From Gamarada debralockiae (taxonomy: Eukaryota; Ascomycota; Leotiomycetes; Helotiales; Hyphodiscaceae): a stretch of DNA of 64,000 bases. The notes under the pieces were generated by a model. That model did no database searches. It saw nothing but the letters and a program-made list of their open reading frames with translations, and was not told the origin of the DNA. The stretch spans positions 1-64,000 of the forward strand of contig NXFV01001953.1 of assembly GCA_002803225.1 (NCBI GenBank), in the 5' to 3' direction. Positions 1-12,833 of the stretch are shown here, piece by piece. Within the stretch, counting starts at the first letter, position 1; each line of letters opens with the position of its first letter. Position numbers and translations under genes: made by a program.

Positions 1-757
1 GAGAGGTTTAACTGTAATGGCACATGCTACACATTTACGCGAGACCGCCAAATTCATGCTGAAAGAAGCCGAGTCCTGGCAAACAAAAGCGGTGATTCTC
101 GTTCAGGACCTCTTCAACTTAATAGCTTAGCGGGACCAGATGACAAACATCGTGATCGCTCGTGACTCCCGGACTCTGGCCGAAGAGAGCAAACGAGACA
201 ATGAAATCGATCGCTGCGGTGACCATGGCTTTCCTCACGGGGACCTTTGCAGCCTCTGTGCTTGCTATGCTGATGTTTCGATGGGATGTTAGTCGCGGGG
301 CAGACGTCGTTAATCGGAGGTTCTGGGCTTACCCACTTGTTGCGATACCCCTCACTATCCTCACATTCGTGGGTCAGGTACAAAATTGAGCATAAACAGA
401 GAGTAACGACGCATGCGAAAATCTTGCAAAGGGGACAGTGTTGTCATGCGATTGTTGCAATGGGATGCTAGTCATAATGTAGATGTTGTTAGGAAGTGGT
501 TCTAGGTAGACCCACTTGTTGTAGTACCCCTCACTCTCCCCCACGCTCGGGGCTTAGATACTTTGGATCCCAGAACGAAAAAGGGCTTGGGAAGACCTTG
601 GAGACGTTATGCAGGAGATTCCCACCAATGCAGAACGAACGGTACACTCCCGTCTTCAAAAATAAGAGCTCCTTCATTCCAATCATATACTTTGCTATCT
701 ATCCACTCCACACCATCATCCGACTTAACCACTAAGACCCCCATACCGATTGTCCCT
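1..757. other. Intergenic DNA with a diverged direct repeat
   Basis: No convincing gene is seen. Two related blocks of about 95-120 bp lie at roughly 255-376 and 440-554. Both contain the same backbone (GGGATG-TAGTC, then ACCCACTTGTTG, then ACCCCTCACT) but differ mostly by C/T and G/A changes, as expected from RIP acting on a duplication. The 3' side runs into the end of VPS13, so it should also hold that gene's 3' untranslated region. Confidence 0.5.
255..554 (+). repeat. Diverged tandem duplication (two ~100-bp copies)
   Basis: Block 282-376 and block 461-554 align over about 90 bp with the same order of short exact matches, offset by about 180 bp. In the second copy a G/C-rich stretch of the first (GCGGGGCAGACGTCG) reads ATAATGTAGATGTTG, so most differences are transitions. 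No coding capacity is evident in either copy. Confidence 0.6.
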
Positions 758-3700
758 CTATTCCGTAGCCTTATACTTCTTATTAAACTCCCCCACCGCA
801 ATCCCAATATTCCTATACAAATAGTTCCTTGAACTCTCCTCAGCAACCGGAATGAACGGCCCATTCGTGCCACCCCTCAACGTTAAACTCAATCCCGTCC
901 TCTCCTTACTAATCGTCTGTATATCCTTCAACGGGACGTCCCACTCACTCGTCAACTTCTTGCTCTGAATAAGCATGATCCGACTATACGTCAACATGAC
1001 TACGACGTCCTCGCGAGGAAGTTCCAAGTGGGCGATGTATTGCTCGTTGAAATACTTCCCGTTATCAAGTTGTTTGAGCCAGAATTGACCGAGTGCTTCG
1101 CGCTGTGAGTAGGGGCGCACGATGCCGTCTGCGCCGATGAAGCGTGGTAGTCGTACGCGGTCGAGACCGTCGGCGTCGAAGACGGTGGTTGTGTTGCGGA
1201 TGCCTTCGCTGACGTTGGACGCTAGGTCAAAGACACCGATTGCGGGTTTAGTGGCGAGACCAAGGACCCCCTTGCCTACACCCTTGAAAAATCCCGCTAC
1301 ACCTTCTTGCTCTGCGCCCTCGAGAGGCTTGCGTGCAAGACCTCCAATACCGCTCGCAAGACTGGTAGCAAAGGAATTGGCGCCAGCCGTAACGCCGTAG
1401 AGGGCGTGCTTCGGCCGATTTCTAGATCGTGTCATCCGGCGACGATCTTGGAATTGCTTGTCCATCGTTGCTTCTGCGAGACCTTTGGCAATACTCCCCG
1501 TGACCTTCGATACACTGTCTGAGACGCCGAAGACAGATTTCTTGACGAAGCTGGTGGCGCCCTTTGCGATACCGATTCCAAGTTGCTCAGGTCGGTCAGA
1601 CATGATGAAACCTTGGTAGGGCTCATAGAAGATGTCTGCGACTCCTGAGCTGAGATTGTTGAAGAGACCGACAGGGTTGCCGAGGAAGTCTGCTGAGCCG
1701 ATAATCTTGTGGACTTGGTAAAGTGCTTCTTGTGAGTAATGGTTGGAGATGTTCTGCACGAGGACGGCAGCGGAGACTCGAGCATTCTCTAGCATGAGAG
1801 CATTCATGCGGACTGGTGCGTCATTGATGTTGCCAATAGCCATCGTCAAGACGTTCAAGAAAAACATCAGTGGATTTCTTGACGAAGTCTTGTCTTCGGC
1901 GTTCACACGTTCGGTACGAACAAACGACAGATCAAGCTGCATCGGTTGAATGTTCAACAGCTCGAAGTAGATATCTTGACCTTGTTGCTCCTGCTTCGGT
2001 TCCGGAATGTCCAAATTTTCATCGCATAGTTTGCCCTCGAGTGGCTCCGACCAGCTGGCTCCCGGTACCTTGGAGAACTCCAGAAGAGCATAGACGAAGT
2101 CCTCATCGATTTCGAGAGTCATTTGCTGCAGAAGTAAAGTTGCATATTTGATGTAAAGCACACCATATGAATCGTCCTTGACTCGGGTGACCATAGCGTG
2201 CACAGAAGGATGTGACTCAGTTTCTCTCGTATTCTTCGGCACGACACTCGGGTACAGAATCATGGGGAAGATACCACCATAAAGCTGGTTGTCGATCTGC
2301 ACCCATTTGATGGAAGCCGTGACCGTTTGGAAGAGTGGAGATTCGGAGTACTTAAAAATAATATCACGGAATGTAATGTAGGCCAGCTCTCTCAGCTGGG
2401 CATTGATCAGCGAGATGCCAAAGCCCGCAAGCTTAAGTTGTGTTCGGAAATTGACGCCCGTATCCTGGTTCTTGACCTCGAAACCTCCCGCCACGCTGGT
2501 CGACGATGTAGACCGAGATTTCTGCTTGTACAAACTCTTCGAGGCCTTGTAATTCGACAAGATCAATGTTTGTGTAGGGCCATCTGCCGCCACGTTGAGG
2601 TCGATGATCTTTTGCTCTCTCGAATCCGGGGCCGCTGGTATCTTCATAGGAATCAGATTACCAATCTCAGCTAGCTTGATGTGTCTTTCTCTGCCATTTG
2701 CGTTGATGACCAACTCCTTCACCTTCGCAGCCGGGTAGTCCCATGCGTAAGGCATGATGCTTCTGGGAGGTAATCGATATCGTATTGGGCGCCAACCCGA
2801 TCGATCGTCGACTTCCCCGTCGTCAATATTTGGATTTGCTTGGAAGAACATGAACTCTGTGTCACTCTCGTTTCGAATTGAGAAAGGCCAGTTCTTTGTT
2901 TCCAGACTGAGATGCAGAAAGATTGTCGCATTCTCCATCAAGACCTCGATTCGCATCAGTTTTTGTCGCTGGCCTGCCTTGGCAAGTTTCACATGTGTCG
3001 TTCCAAGATCCGAAATGTTGAATGGAGACGACCATTGATTGTTGACGCCCGGGAAACAAAGTGACAGTTGTTTCAGCGCCGTCTTCTGCAAGAAATGGAG
3101 AGGCTGCAAATCTTTTGGCTTTAAGGTAAACACTTCAGAAGACCCAGGCTCTCTAACGTTGATCTCTTCGTTCATTTGGTTCTTTAGGACGAATCGCGGA
3201 GCGAGTGTGACGACCTTGGTCATTTTGTACTTACCCTCTCCAGATTCCACAGTGATTCCGACATGGATTTCGGTATTCTTGTTCGCAGAGGGAAGTACGA
3301 CATCGAAAGTGCTGCCTATCGCATCGAAACTTTGAGGCTTACTCCAGCTGGACTCTCCAACCTTGAGGATCACACGATTGCGTTGGTCATCTTGACCGTA
3401 GGCAAACATGTAAGGCAAAGCCTTCCGTCTTTCTGTGTCCGCTGAATCGTTTTGGAAGCCCTGACCAGCAGCTGTCTTGGCTTGTTGGAGAAACGATTTT
3501 GCCTTGATATGGATCGAAAGACCAGTCTTGTTCAAGATAACATAAGGACTGTAGACGGTGACCCGAAATGCCCCACCACTGTCAGGGATCTTGAAGTAAT
3601 GCAACCTTAATTTCAATGATAATCCCTCATTGTCCTTGCAGACCAGCGCATTTTCTTTACGGAAGTCTTCTTGGTTGTTCGAATTGATGATTGCAAATTC

Positions 3701-6700
3701 GCTAGCCTTGAACACTGTATCCTGCATATCAATGCTCATCAACAGTAGATGCGAAAGCTCGACGACGTGGACAGGGCTGAGGCCACCTTTTCGTAGGAAA
3801 TTCGTCCAGTCTTTCTTCGTGTTCTTGTCATATATGCGATATTTGAAATCATATGGGAGAAGATTCTCCAATTCTATCGGTGCCGAAAGTGATATTCTCA
3901 TGTATGGATAAACACTTAATTGGTTAGCAGATATCACAAATTGGGCACTATGAGGCCTTACCTGGTCAGTGGATTGCTCCTGTTAAAATTTGCGTTCATC
4001 TGGAAGTAGAACGGCGGAGTCTGCTTATCGTTCTCGCCATTGCAAGTTATCGTCCTTGTAGGTCTCTGCAGGAGATCCCTCCACCACAAGGACTCGTTGG
4101 ACCACGCATATCCGAAGCCTTGATCTGGTCGTACCAGCAGCTGCTTCATAAACGCGGCACCTACTGGAGCCGGTCGGCTTTCTCCAGGAGCAATCTTCTC
4201 GATCTTTAGTAGGTGTCCTTCTTGAGCGTCGAATATACCCAATTCGACAGGAATCTGGGTCTTGTTCTCAACCAAGAGCGGGGAGCGGAAGGTAATATAT
4301 TTGACATTGTCAGTTCCAAGAGTGACTTCCACTAGAAGACGATGCAAAATCTGATCCTTACGGGGTCGGAGGCTGTAGAGAGCTTCGCCCTCCCGATTGA
4401 TGGGGATCTTGTTGACGCTATCGAATCCACTGCCCTCAAGCCTTATGCCGACAATACCAGTATTGCTTTCAGGTGACAGATTCTCGCGCATTTTCTCCCA
4501 GTCCTCGAATTGCCATGGTGCTTCCTCGCCATCTTCGAGTTTCGCTGCCATTGGATTATCCTCGCCGGGGATGTCAGCCCATACATTGATTTCAAACCCT
4601 GTGTAATTTCGAATGCGATAAGGTGCTTCTGCTCCTCGTGGTTTGGAGAGCACGTCATCCTCCTGCGTCAAGAATTGAGCTGACTTCGAGGCCAAAGCAA
4701 TGCTCGCCGATGTGATAGTAAGCTCCATCGTCTTCTTTGAGGTCAAATCGATCGACATGCAATCCGGGTTTGTATCTTTAGCAATCTGTAAACCCAGCTG
4801 CCAAGGTTCTATAAGGGGTTCCCATGCTGATTTTGAGAAGTTGAAGACGTTGACGAACATGTCGATATTGGTGTCAGCTCTCAGGTTACTTGTCCAGTCA
4901 TTCGCGGTAGTCGTGAAAGATTTGACGCTGAGATCAAGTATCGGCAGCTCGTGAAGGTCACCGATGAGAATGACTCTCATGCCATCCAGCGTGGCAGTGA
5001 GTTCTTCATGCTTTCGAACAAGCTGCTTCGGCGAAACATGGCTGTTCGGACGACTAGGGGCAACAGTTGCAGACTTGGTTTTCTTTGCAACAGTTGAGCC
5101 GTGCTTGCCACTCGCCGACCGTCGCTTGAGAATTCCGGAACCTGTCTTGAGTTGTTTGGCTTTCTCGTCTGAGGCAAGTTGCTTGTCGTCATCATCATTA
5201 CCAGACATTTCAGAGGCCTTGCTAACAATATGAAGGGCAAGGAGAATATCGCGAAGTGACAAACGCAGCACAAGTGGCTCGATATCGATATGAATGCTCG
5301 TCGCATCAGATTGCGAGCTATCCATCGACATCTGCAAGGAGAAGTCGTCCAAAATTCGAAGGCGCGTGTCCTCGAAACGGTCCATTCTGCAAAGAAACAT
5401 CCCCATCTTTGAGACTTGAAGGGTCAGAGCATGTTGTTGAGAAATGAGAATCTGCTTCGTGCCCAGTACAATCGCTTCAGAGCTAGAACTTAGGGGGTTG
5501 GCAATCAAGATAATCTGCGCATCAACGACATTGACTCTGAACGCAATGTTCATACCCGACTCCTCTGATTCAGACGAATCGCTACTTGATGTCTTTGCCA
5601 GGAACTTCGATTGACTTGGCGCTGGCTTCGACTTCCCATCGTTCCTCAGCGAATCGGCGTCAGAATTATCTCCAGACTCGACCATACTTTCATCATCTTC
5701 AGGTATTATGGGCTCGTCGACTGCAAGACCTCCAGCTATGAATGCTTGGATTGCAAAAAGATAGTCTAGAGCAAAGATGACTCGTGGGCTATCGACTGCG
5801 ACAATGGCTATCAGGTTTCGTTCCTTTCCGCCTGAGATTGTAACACTGGCCATGAACTGCTGCACATCCTTGTTGGACGATGTCATGATCTTTCTAAACT
5901 TGTTCGTCTCCCGCGTTCTGCTGTCCTGGATAGTAAATGATTGAATCAAGAGCTCTGACTCTAACGACCCATCAGTCATCATCCGTAGCTTGACTTTAGT
6001 GTCATCCAAAGAGAATTTCGACAGGCTGGCTGCGTCAAGATCTCCAACAGGTTCGTCCTCTTTCGCCAAGATCAATTCAAGGCCAATGGTGTGGACGTGG
6101 AATGCGAGGTCGAGATTGGTCCAGCTGCTTGAGTCTACGCCCAACTCGGGACCTAGATCAACGAGTGCATTATTCTTGTCATCTTGGTCCCTTTGCGGCT
6201 TCGGAGCAATTGCTTTTGCCTTCCGAATATCTTTGGGAACTTCTTCGATTGCCTGTTGCTCCTCCTCGTCTGGGTCAACTGAGAATGCGGCGGGTACCGA
6301 TTTCGCAAGCTCCAGAAGGAACTTAAGTTGGGTTTGAGTGATACGGAGAGTGAAATCTGTCATGTTGCCTTCTATCTCCATGTCAGGTCTCTTGACGCCT
6401 TCGATATGCTCTGCATAAGTCATTTGGAAACCAAGATCAACTCTGTCGATGAGTTCCAGTTCTTCCGACTGGTTATCGGCAAAATCGAAGTCGGAAGTCA
6501 ACCGGATATTTCTAATGCCGGCGGATAGCTTCATTGCAATTGGAGCTTCCTTGGAATCATCCAGCGGCACGAACTTGTTTTCGGCATATATTTCCCCCAA
6601 ATAAGCGATGATCAGATCACGCTTAGGGCGACCAGCAATCATGACTCTGGGGAAAACGACAATTGGTGTCTTGACGTTGATGTCAAACTTCACGCGGCCA

Positions 6701-9700
6701 GCGTTCTGGATTTGGGATGCCCGGTTTGCAGCAGCCTGTCTCGCAGCGTTGAAAATTGCCTGCATCTTGCCGAACTTTACCAGGAAGTCAATGATTTTTC
6801 GGAAAGGTTCTTCCAAGAAATTCAACTTGATGGAACCGGCCCGCAGGAAGATTGAGGAGTCGTATCCCGGGTACGCTTCACCACCCTCGGGATCGAAGGT
6901 CTCGTAGCGGAAATCTGCGAGGTCGTCTCCTTGGATGGCAATTAACTTTCGAAGATTTGAATCAGATGATGCTCCTTGATTGATATCGTCAAGTAGTGAC
7001 AGATCACCCAGTTTGGCCCCAATTCGCATAGTTTTACCCATGATGAAAATTCCTACATCGGCGGAATTAAGAGAAAGAGTAGCTAGTCGGATGCCGTCAT
7101 TATTGAGGATCAGGCGAATACTCTTCAAGTTAACCTTGATGCGAATCGAGCCTGTGTCCGCGGGCTTCGGAGTCTGAATTGTTGAGAGCTCCACATTCTC
7201 GCCATCGATGAGGTGGCTGTCCGATGGAGATTCCGGTGCCACCTGGGAGTCATTGGTGAAGGTTATTAAAATAAAGTCGAGAAGGGTGAGTAGAGTCTTT
7301 CTCGTGACAACCAAGTTGATTGTAGAAATATCAACGTCAATGTTGAGTTCAACCCCCTCATACTTCGGCATGAACTCCGGCGACTCCTTCTTGACTTTGA
7401 TCAATTTGATGTGGATGAGATCTTTCCTATCATCAGAGGAGGCTTCGAGGTCGCCAGAAGAGACAATGGATTTGAACTCGGCGGATGGATTTTCCACATA
7501 GTCATCCATTACCACGGATTCCAGCGAGGTTTCAATGGCCAAGTCGAAAGGCCTAATGACGAGATTGAATCCGAAGTTTTCGGCTACCAATTCCACGAGT
7601 AGCTGGTCTGGCTTTCGACCCTCTGGATCACTCCTGAACAGCGAGCCCTGAAGACGATCGACTTCAAATTTGAGCTCGAAATTTCGCTGCTGAAGTTTGA
7701 GGTCCTCGTTTGTGGAAACATTTGGCACGTCTTGAAATTCAGCACCATCATCCTCATCATCCGATTCGTTTTGGATAATGGCTGCCTCTTGAGTGGTGAA
7801 CTGGAAAGATGCTGACTGTGGACGCTCGCGCTTGTTAACCGACTTCTTCGAAACAGAGCTTTGAGCCCGTGGTCGTTTCGAAGCCAATGCTTGTTCTGGG
7901 GCTGAGCTCTGAAGGGCTTGTTCTTCCTCATCTATATCGGGTATTGCAACATCGATGATTCTCATCAAACTCTTGTACTTCTTGTCTGACACTGAAGCAT
8001 GCAGCACAGGAAGATGCCCGGAGATTCGGATCTTCGTAAGATTTGGTGCCTTTGGGATGATTGACGTCTCCACGATGAAGTCGATATTGATTTTCTCGAT
8101 TATGTGCATAGATTGAGATCCATCCCTCGCCACCAGTTGACTTTTAGTCTCCTCGATAGACGGACCGATCAAAAATTGCGTTGATGACAGCTTGACAACA
8201 AACTTGTCGTACATCAATGATTCTAACCGTTTGTAATCATCGTCGGTGTACGCTTGGCTCTGCTTTGATTGAATCTCCTTCATTGTGTCTTTGTCCACCA
8301 GTTCGCTGTTCACGCTGATGTGACCAGCGTCGAGGATCAAACACATTGTTTTCTTGGTCGTAATGTTCTCGGGAACAATAATCAAAGGGGCCTGGAGATC
8401 CAGCTTGGCGTTGATAGTCTTGTGTTCTTCCAACGCGAACTCGAGACCAGCTCTCGTCTGTTGTCGTAGACCTTCAACAGTTGCGCCAGCACTTTCCATG
8501 AGAGCGCTAATAGACTCCATATGCCTCTCCGGAGGTTTGAAGAACTGTATGATGCCGACAAGAAAACGTGGATTCCAGATAATCTCCAGGGGCTTCAGCT
8601 TGCCCGTCAATGCCAGATCACTTGCGCCATCTAGTGGATTTTTCTCGAATTGGAATTGAAAGAACGGGTCGACCAGTTCCGCGTCAGTGGAGTTACTCGC
8701 GCCATCCAATAGCAGCTTGGGTGCCGGCGTGTCTGGCGCATCTTTGACGCGCACAATGTGAGGGAACAAGCTCTCAGGGGTGGTGCCATCATTGACTCTC
8801 AATCCACCAAGGCTGATATCTGCCAAAAAGGAGTCGGGTCGTTGGAGAAATTTTGCTCGGAACGCATCGAAATACAAGCTGAGGACTTCGACGACTTTGT
8901 CATGAGGGTCACGCTTGAGAGTGAAGCTGCCAGTATTGAGTGATGCGTCAATTTGCATCTTGACGGTTTCCTTGGGCAGATCCACACTTTCAGCGAGAGC
9001 TTGTTTTTCGTCCCAATCAATGGCATCATACAGCTCCTTGCGTTGCTCCTCCGTCATTGTAATCTCGGGGTCCTCATCTTCCTCATGAGGCTTTGAACCC
9101 CATGCCCAAGCGATCCAACCTTGATTAGCCTTCGCCTTTTCGGCCTTCTTGACTCCAACGTTCTCTTTCTTCAATTGATTTCTAGCCAGCGATCTCCAGA
9201 AGCGCATGTCTTCATAATTCAGCTTCCATTCGAGCTTATTCAGCTCAGTGGTTTCATCGGCCGTCAATTGATCCGCCGCTTTCTTCTTTTTCTTGAAAAG
9301 TTCGATGTAACGTATTCTATCGTCTCGACGTTCTTTGAAGAACTCCCATGACCAGCGACGGTTGCGATCGTGTATCTTGCTTAGAACTGCATTACCCGCA
9401 AACTTGAGCCAAGCCCTTGGATCTTCCTTCGGCGTGACACCCTTCGGTTGGAATTTTTTGTACTCTTGGTGACGGATGAAATAGTGGAACAGATCGACCA
9501 TCATGAGAGCATCTTGATATTGATCGTCATCCAAGACAAGACCAATTTCATCAAAGATCAGTCCAGCTTTGATGTGCGGTCGATCGACCTTGCCAGATTT
9601 ATCAATCTCAATCTTCGCCTGTCCAGTGACTGGCTTCAGGATGAACTGATGGTTGGCGGTATCTGGATCCTCGGTCCTCACGATCATTTGCTTGAATTTC

Positions 9701-10431
9701 TCCAGCATCTCATCGTGCGAAACTACAGCAGCATCAGGCACCTCCGCCTCCCTGCCAGTGCCCAACAACTGTGTGTCTGTATTCCAGTATACTGCCAAGG
9801 CGCCCAGTGTGGCGAGCTTGTGTGTAGGTCCACTGGAATCTTGTATGTATGCTGGCTTCCATTCTCCATCTGTGCTGATCGCGCTGAATTCATCGAGAGT
9901 GACACCAAGAGCGAATGGGTGGCCTTGGGTAGATATCGAATCTTCGTAGCGGACGTGGATGTTCTTGACTGTGATCTGGAGATTGTCGACGATTTTGGTG
10001 ACCAAACTGTCCGTGAAACTTTGGTGCTTCTGCTGCTCTTCTAGACTCATGCCCTCCTGAGTGCGATCCTTCAACATCTCGGCACTGTCAAGCTTCTCGA
10101 TTTTGAGTGCCTGTCTCCTCCGCTCCTCTTCTTCCTCGTCATATTCAGCATCCTCCTTCGGCGCAGCAAGCACAAAGACATCCTCAATGTAGATCTGCAC
10201 AGGCTGACCTCGCAGATTCGACCAAGGGATCTTCAACGTAAGGTGACCTAGGTGTCCTTCCACCACATTTATAGGCAGTTTCAACTGGTCCAGGGCTTCT
10301 CGCCGTAGTTCCAGGTCCCGCAGCTTCACATCTCCAGACCAAATTCCGACTTTCAGTTGTCCAGGATCAAAATTCCTTATGTACATGCCCAGAAAGCGGT
10401 TGAGCAGCGATGCGACGAGTCCTTCCAACAT
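758..10431 (-). CDS. VPS13: Vacuolar protein sorting-associated protein 13 (bridge-like lipid transfer protein)
   Basis: Two exons, 10431-3962 and 3914-758, are joined across a 47-nt intron (3961-3915: GTAAGG donor, CTAAC branch site, AAG acceptor), giving 3208 aa, the usual VPS13 length. The protein opens with the chorein motif (LEGLVASLLNRFLGMYIRNF), followed by acidic linkers and long beta-rich repeats. Near 2050-2450 lies the SHR-BD/VAB region, then the VPS13 C-terminal helices (around SGVADIFYEPYQGF, residues about 2870-2900), and a C-terminal PH-like domain ending GEFNKKYKATE. VPS13 proteins form a hydrophobic groove that moves phospholipids between membranes at contact sites (endosome-mitochondrion, vacuole-mitochondrion, ER) and serve in vacuolar sorting and sporulation. 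No frameshift or stop is seen over 9.6 kb. It is transcribed divergently from the DUF3429 gene at 11218. The start is chosen because the chorein domain begins at residue 1. Confidence 0.97.
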
Positions 10432-11217
10432 CTTGAGTTTGTGTTGCCGTCACCCTGGCAAGGGAACCACGCAATCAAACTTTTCGAGAAGACGTCGTTA
10501 TCAGCATCTGCAAGATTTGGGCAGGCGTTCGTTTGTGATTCAGGTCATCAGAATCATGGCATATGTTTCGTATCGGTTTCGCGCGTGGGTATTCGTCATG
10601 AGAGGGAGAGGGAGGAGTGTCGTATATTTGGACTTGTGGAGTGATGCTTGTAGATTAGGGGGGTTCCTTGGGCGAAGTTCCCCGCTGTCCGTGCAGACAA
10701 GTGAACCTAGAAAAAGTAGAAGCTATCAGGAAGCTTATTAAAAATAGCGTTAACAATGACAACTCCCATATAAGTTCTGGTTGTATTATTGGATTTTAAT
10801 TCCAAAATCTGAAAGGTGCAAAACCTTCTGCCTACTCAATACGTAGTCTGTTAACAGATGGCGCGTAAATTGCCTTGTTTTCGTTGGTTATGGGTCTCGC
10901 TTAGCATTCATTACAGTAGTGGAGGAGGGCGCCATTGGGCAACTACGTCACCACCTCTTTTGGAGGTCGAGCTTGCTGATTCGGGCAAGCATCGAGAAAG
11001 GTCTTTCACCAGCGGACACCTGCTCTGGTCTTCCCAAGAAGTATTTCTTTTCCTTATTCTCGCGGGAGTAGCCTCACTCTCACTCTCACTGCCTCAAACT
11101 TGTCCCATCTGTTCTTATGTATTGATTCAATTGGTCTCTCCGCCGATTTCTTATCGCTGTTCCCAATCGTCAAATTGCGGGGAAGCTTCGCATGTAAACA
11201 GGTATCCGACCACAATA
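10432..11217. promoter_or_regulatory. Shared divergent promoter region, VPS13 / DUF3429 gene
   Basis: About 790 bp separate the two divergent start codons. The segment carries an AT-rich stretch near 10730-10800 and pyrimidine-rich DNA near 11060-11170 just before the DUF3429 start. The frame of the downstream gene is open up to 10858, but the ATG at 11218 gives a typical mitochondrial presequence, so the upstream part is taken as 5' untranslated. No specific factor site is claimed. Confidence 0.5.
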
Positions 11218-12356
11218 ATGCTTCGCTCAGTAGCCACGCGATCACTTCTAAAGGGCTTCTCGAAAGTTCCTGCTGCAAGATCAAGCTATAATACAGCTTC
11301 CGCCAAACTTCGTAACGCTGCTCCTCTCCGCCAATTGAACAACAAGCGCCCGCAAGTCCTGTCGCGTTTCCGTCCTACCACCACTTCACTGCTCTACGCC
11401 ACGAAGACAACCGGCCCCTACGAGCCACTCGACCCTAAAGAAGTGAAAAAGGTGTTGGAATCAAAGATCGAGCCAACCCCAGAGGATGTCTCGTCCGACT
11501 CGACTGTTCGCCGTGTTTTCGAGGAAAGCCAGGCGGGAAAGAAGGAAGATGATGCGATGCTCGGCGGAATAAAGGCAGATATCGAGACTATCAAAGAGAC
11601 ATTTGCCTTGACCGAAGTCCCTAGAGAGTCGTTATATATCGGAGCGGCCGGTGTCCTCCCCTATGCTGCCACCTCCCTCTCGACAGTGTACCTTGCGTGG
11701 GATATTAACCATGCCTCTGCAACTGGTCAGGGAGTTTTATTCAGTCCAGAGACAGCTCATCAACTGCTTGATCTAGTTACTCCAATCCAAATTGGATATG
11801 GTGCCGTCGTACGTATCCAGGAATCTCCATACCTATGATTCAACGGCTGAACAAATTGCAGATCATTTCATTCCTCGGAGCTATCCACTGGGGTTTGGAG
11901 TACGCCGGATATGGAGGACACCACAGCTATCGCCGATACATGTACGGAGTCATTGCACCAGCAGTGGCATGGCCGACAATTTTCATGCCCGTCGAGTACG
12001 CCTTGATCACACAATTCGTGACTTTCAACTTCCTCTACTTCGCAGACGCGCGAGCAACAGTGAGAGGATGGTTCCCGCCCTGGTACTCTACCTACCGCTT
12101 TGTTCTAACCTTCCTCGTCGGTGCCTCCATCGTGATCAGTTTGGTTGGACGAGGACAGATTGTGCGACATGACCACCAAAGCATGAAGAGCCCAATAGAC
12201 TACATCAAGCAAGATCGTGATGCTCAGTGGGAGGCTTTGGAGCGTGAGGAGAAGGAGCGACGCGCGAAGATGGTGGAGGAGGACGAGGAGAAAGGTGGAG
12301 ACGACAAGGATGATGAGGCGGATGAGAAGAAAGGCGACAAGAAGGAGAAGAAGTAG
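11218..12356 (+). CDS. DUF3429-family mitochondrial inner membrane protein
   Basis: Two exons, 11218-11808 and 11862-12356, with a 53-nt intron (GTACGT donor, GCAG acceptor), encode 361 aa. The N-terminus is rich in Arg/Ser/Ala without acidic residues (MLRSVATRSLLKGF), as in a mitochondrial presequence. Hydrophobic segments follow around residues 139-160 (LYIGAAGVLPYAATSLSTVY), 183-197, and four more in exon 2, including IISFLGAIHWGLEYAGYGGH, the hallmark of the DUF3429 family, and WPTIFMPVEYALITQFVTFN. The C-terminal about 60 residues are a charged Glu/Lys/Asp tail. Family members are annotated as mitochondrial inner membrane proteins of unknown biochemical role. The intron falls inside the membrane domain and splicing keeps the frame, which supports the model. 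Function beyond localisation cannot be stated. Confidence 0.88.
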
Positions 12357-12833
12357 AGATGACGGTTCGAACTGGGTGTACAGTAGAGAGGTTTCATTTT
12401 GTTCGCTGTTGACGGCTGATGGAGCATCAACTTTTGCTATGGGGTTAGCAGCGAAAAACGATTTGATGGTAATGAAGTCGCTACTAACTTGGTCGACAAA
12501 TAAGTTATTTTACGAAATGGATGGAAAGATGATGAATGATGGACTTGAGATTGCTAGTACTTAACATAAAGATACTTTCTTCCGAATCCTCCACTGTTTT
12601 TGTTTCATTTCTCGCGCTGGTCCTAACTCGGAAAATTTTCAGGGCTCATGCATAGCTGACAGAAATTGGTGCCATTTTTAGCATGGGCACGTTGTCTCCC
12701 TAAAGTTTACGACTACAAGAAACCCCAACAAGTTCAAGCTCGAGGTGGATTCAATGCGATATCCTCATTGCTTTATCACATCCTGGTTCTTCTCTAACAC
12801 TACAAGTGACTAGAAGTCTTCCCCCTCAGATCT
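12357..12833. other. Intergenic, nothing recognised
   Basis: This stretch holds the 3' flank of the DUF3429 gene and then the 3' flank of the GH3 remnant on the opposite strand. Translation in all frames gives only short peptides without family likeness. Confidence 0.5.

Noticed and set aside
9448..10044. 198-codon plus-strand frame inside VPS13
   Set aside because: Antisense to highly conserved VPS13 coding sequence.
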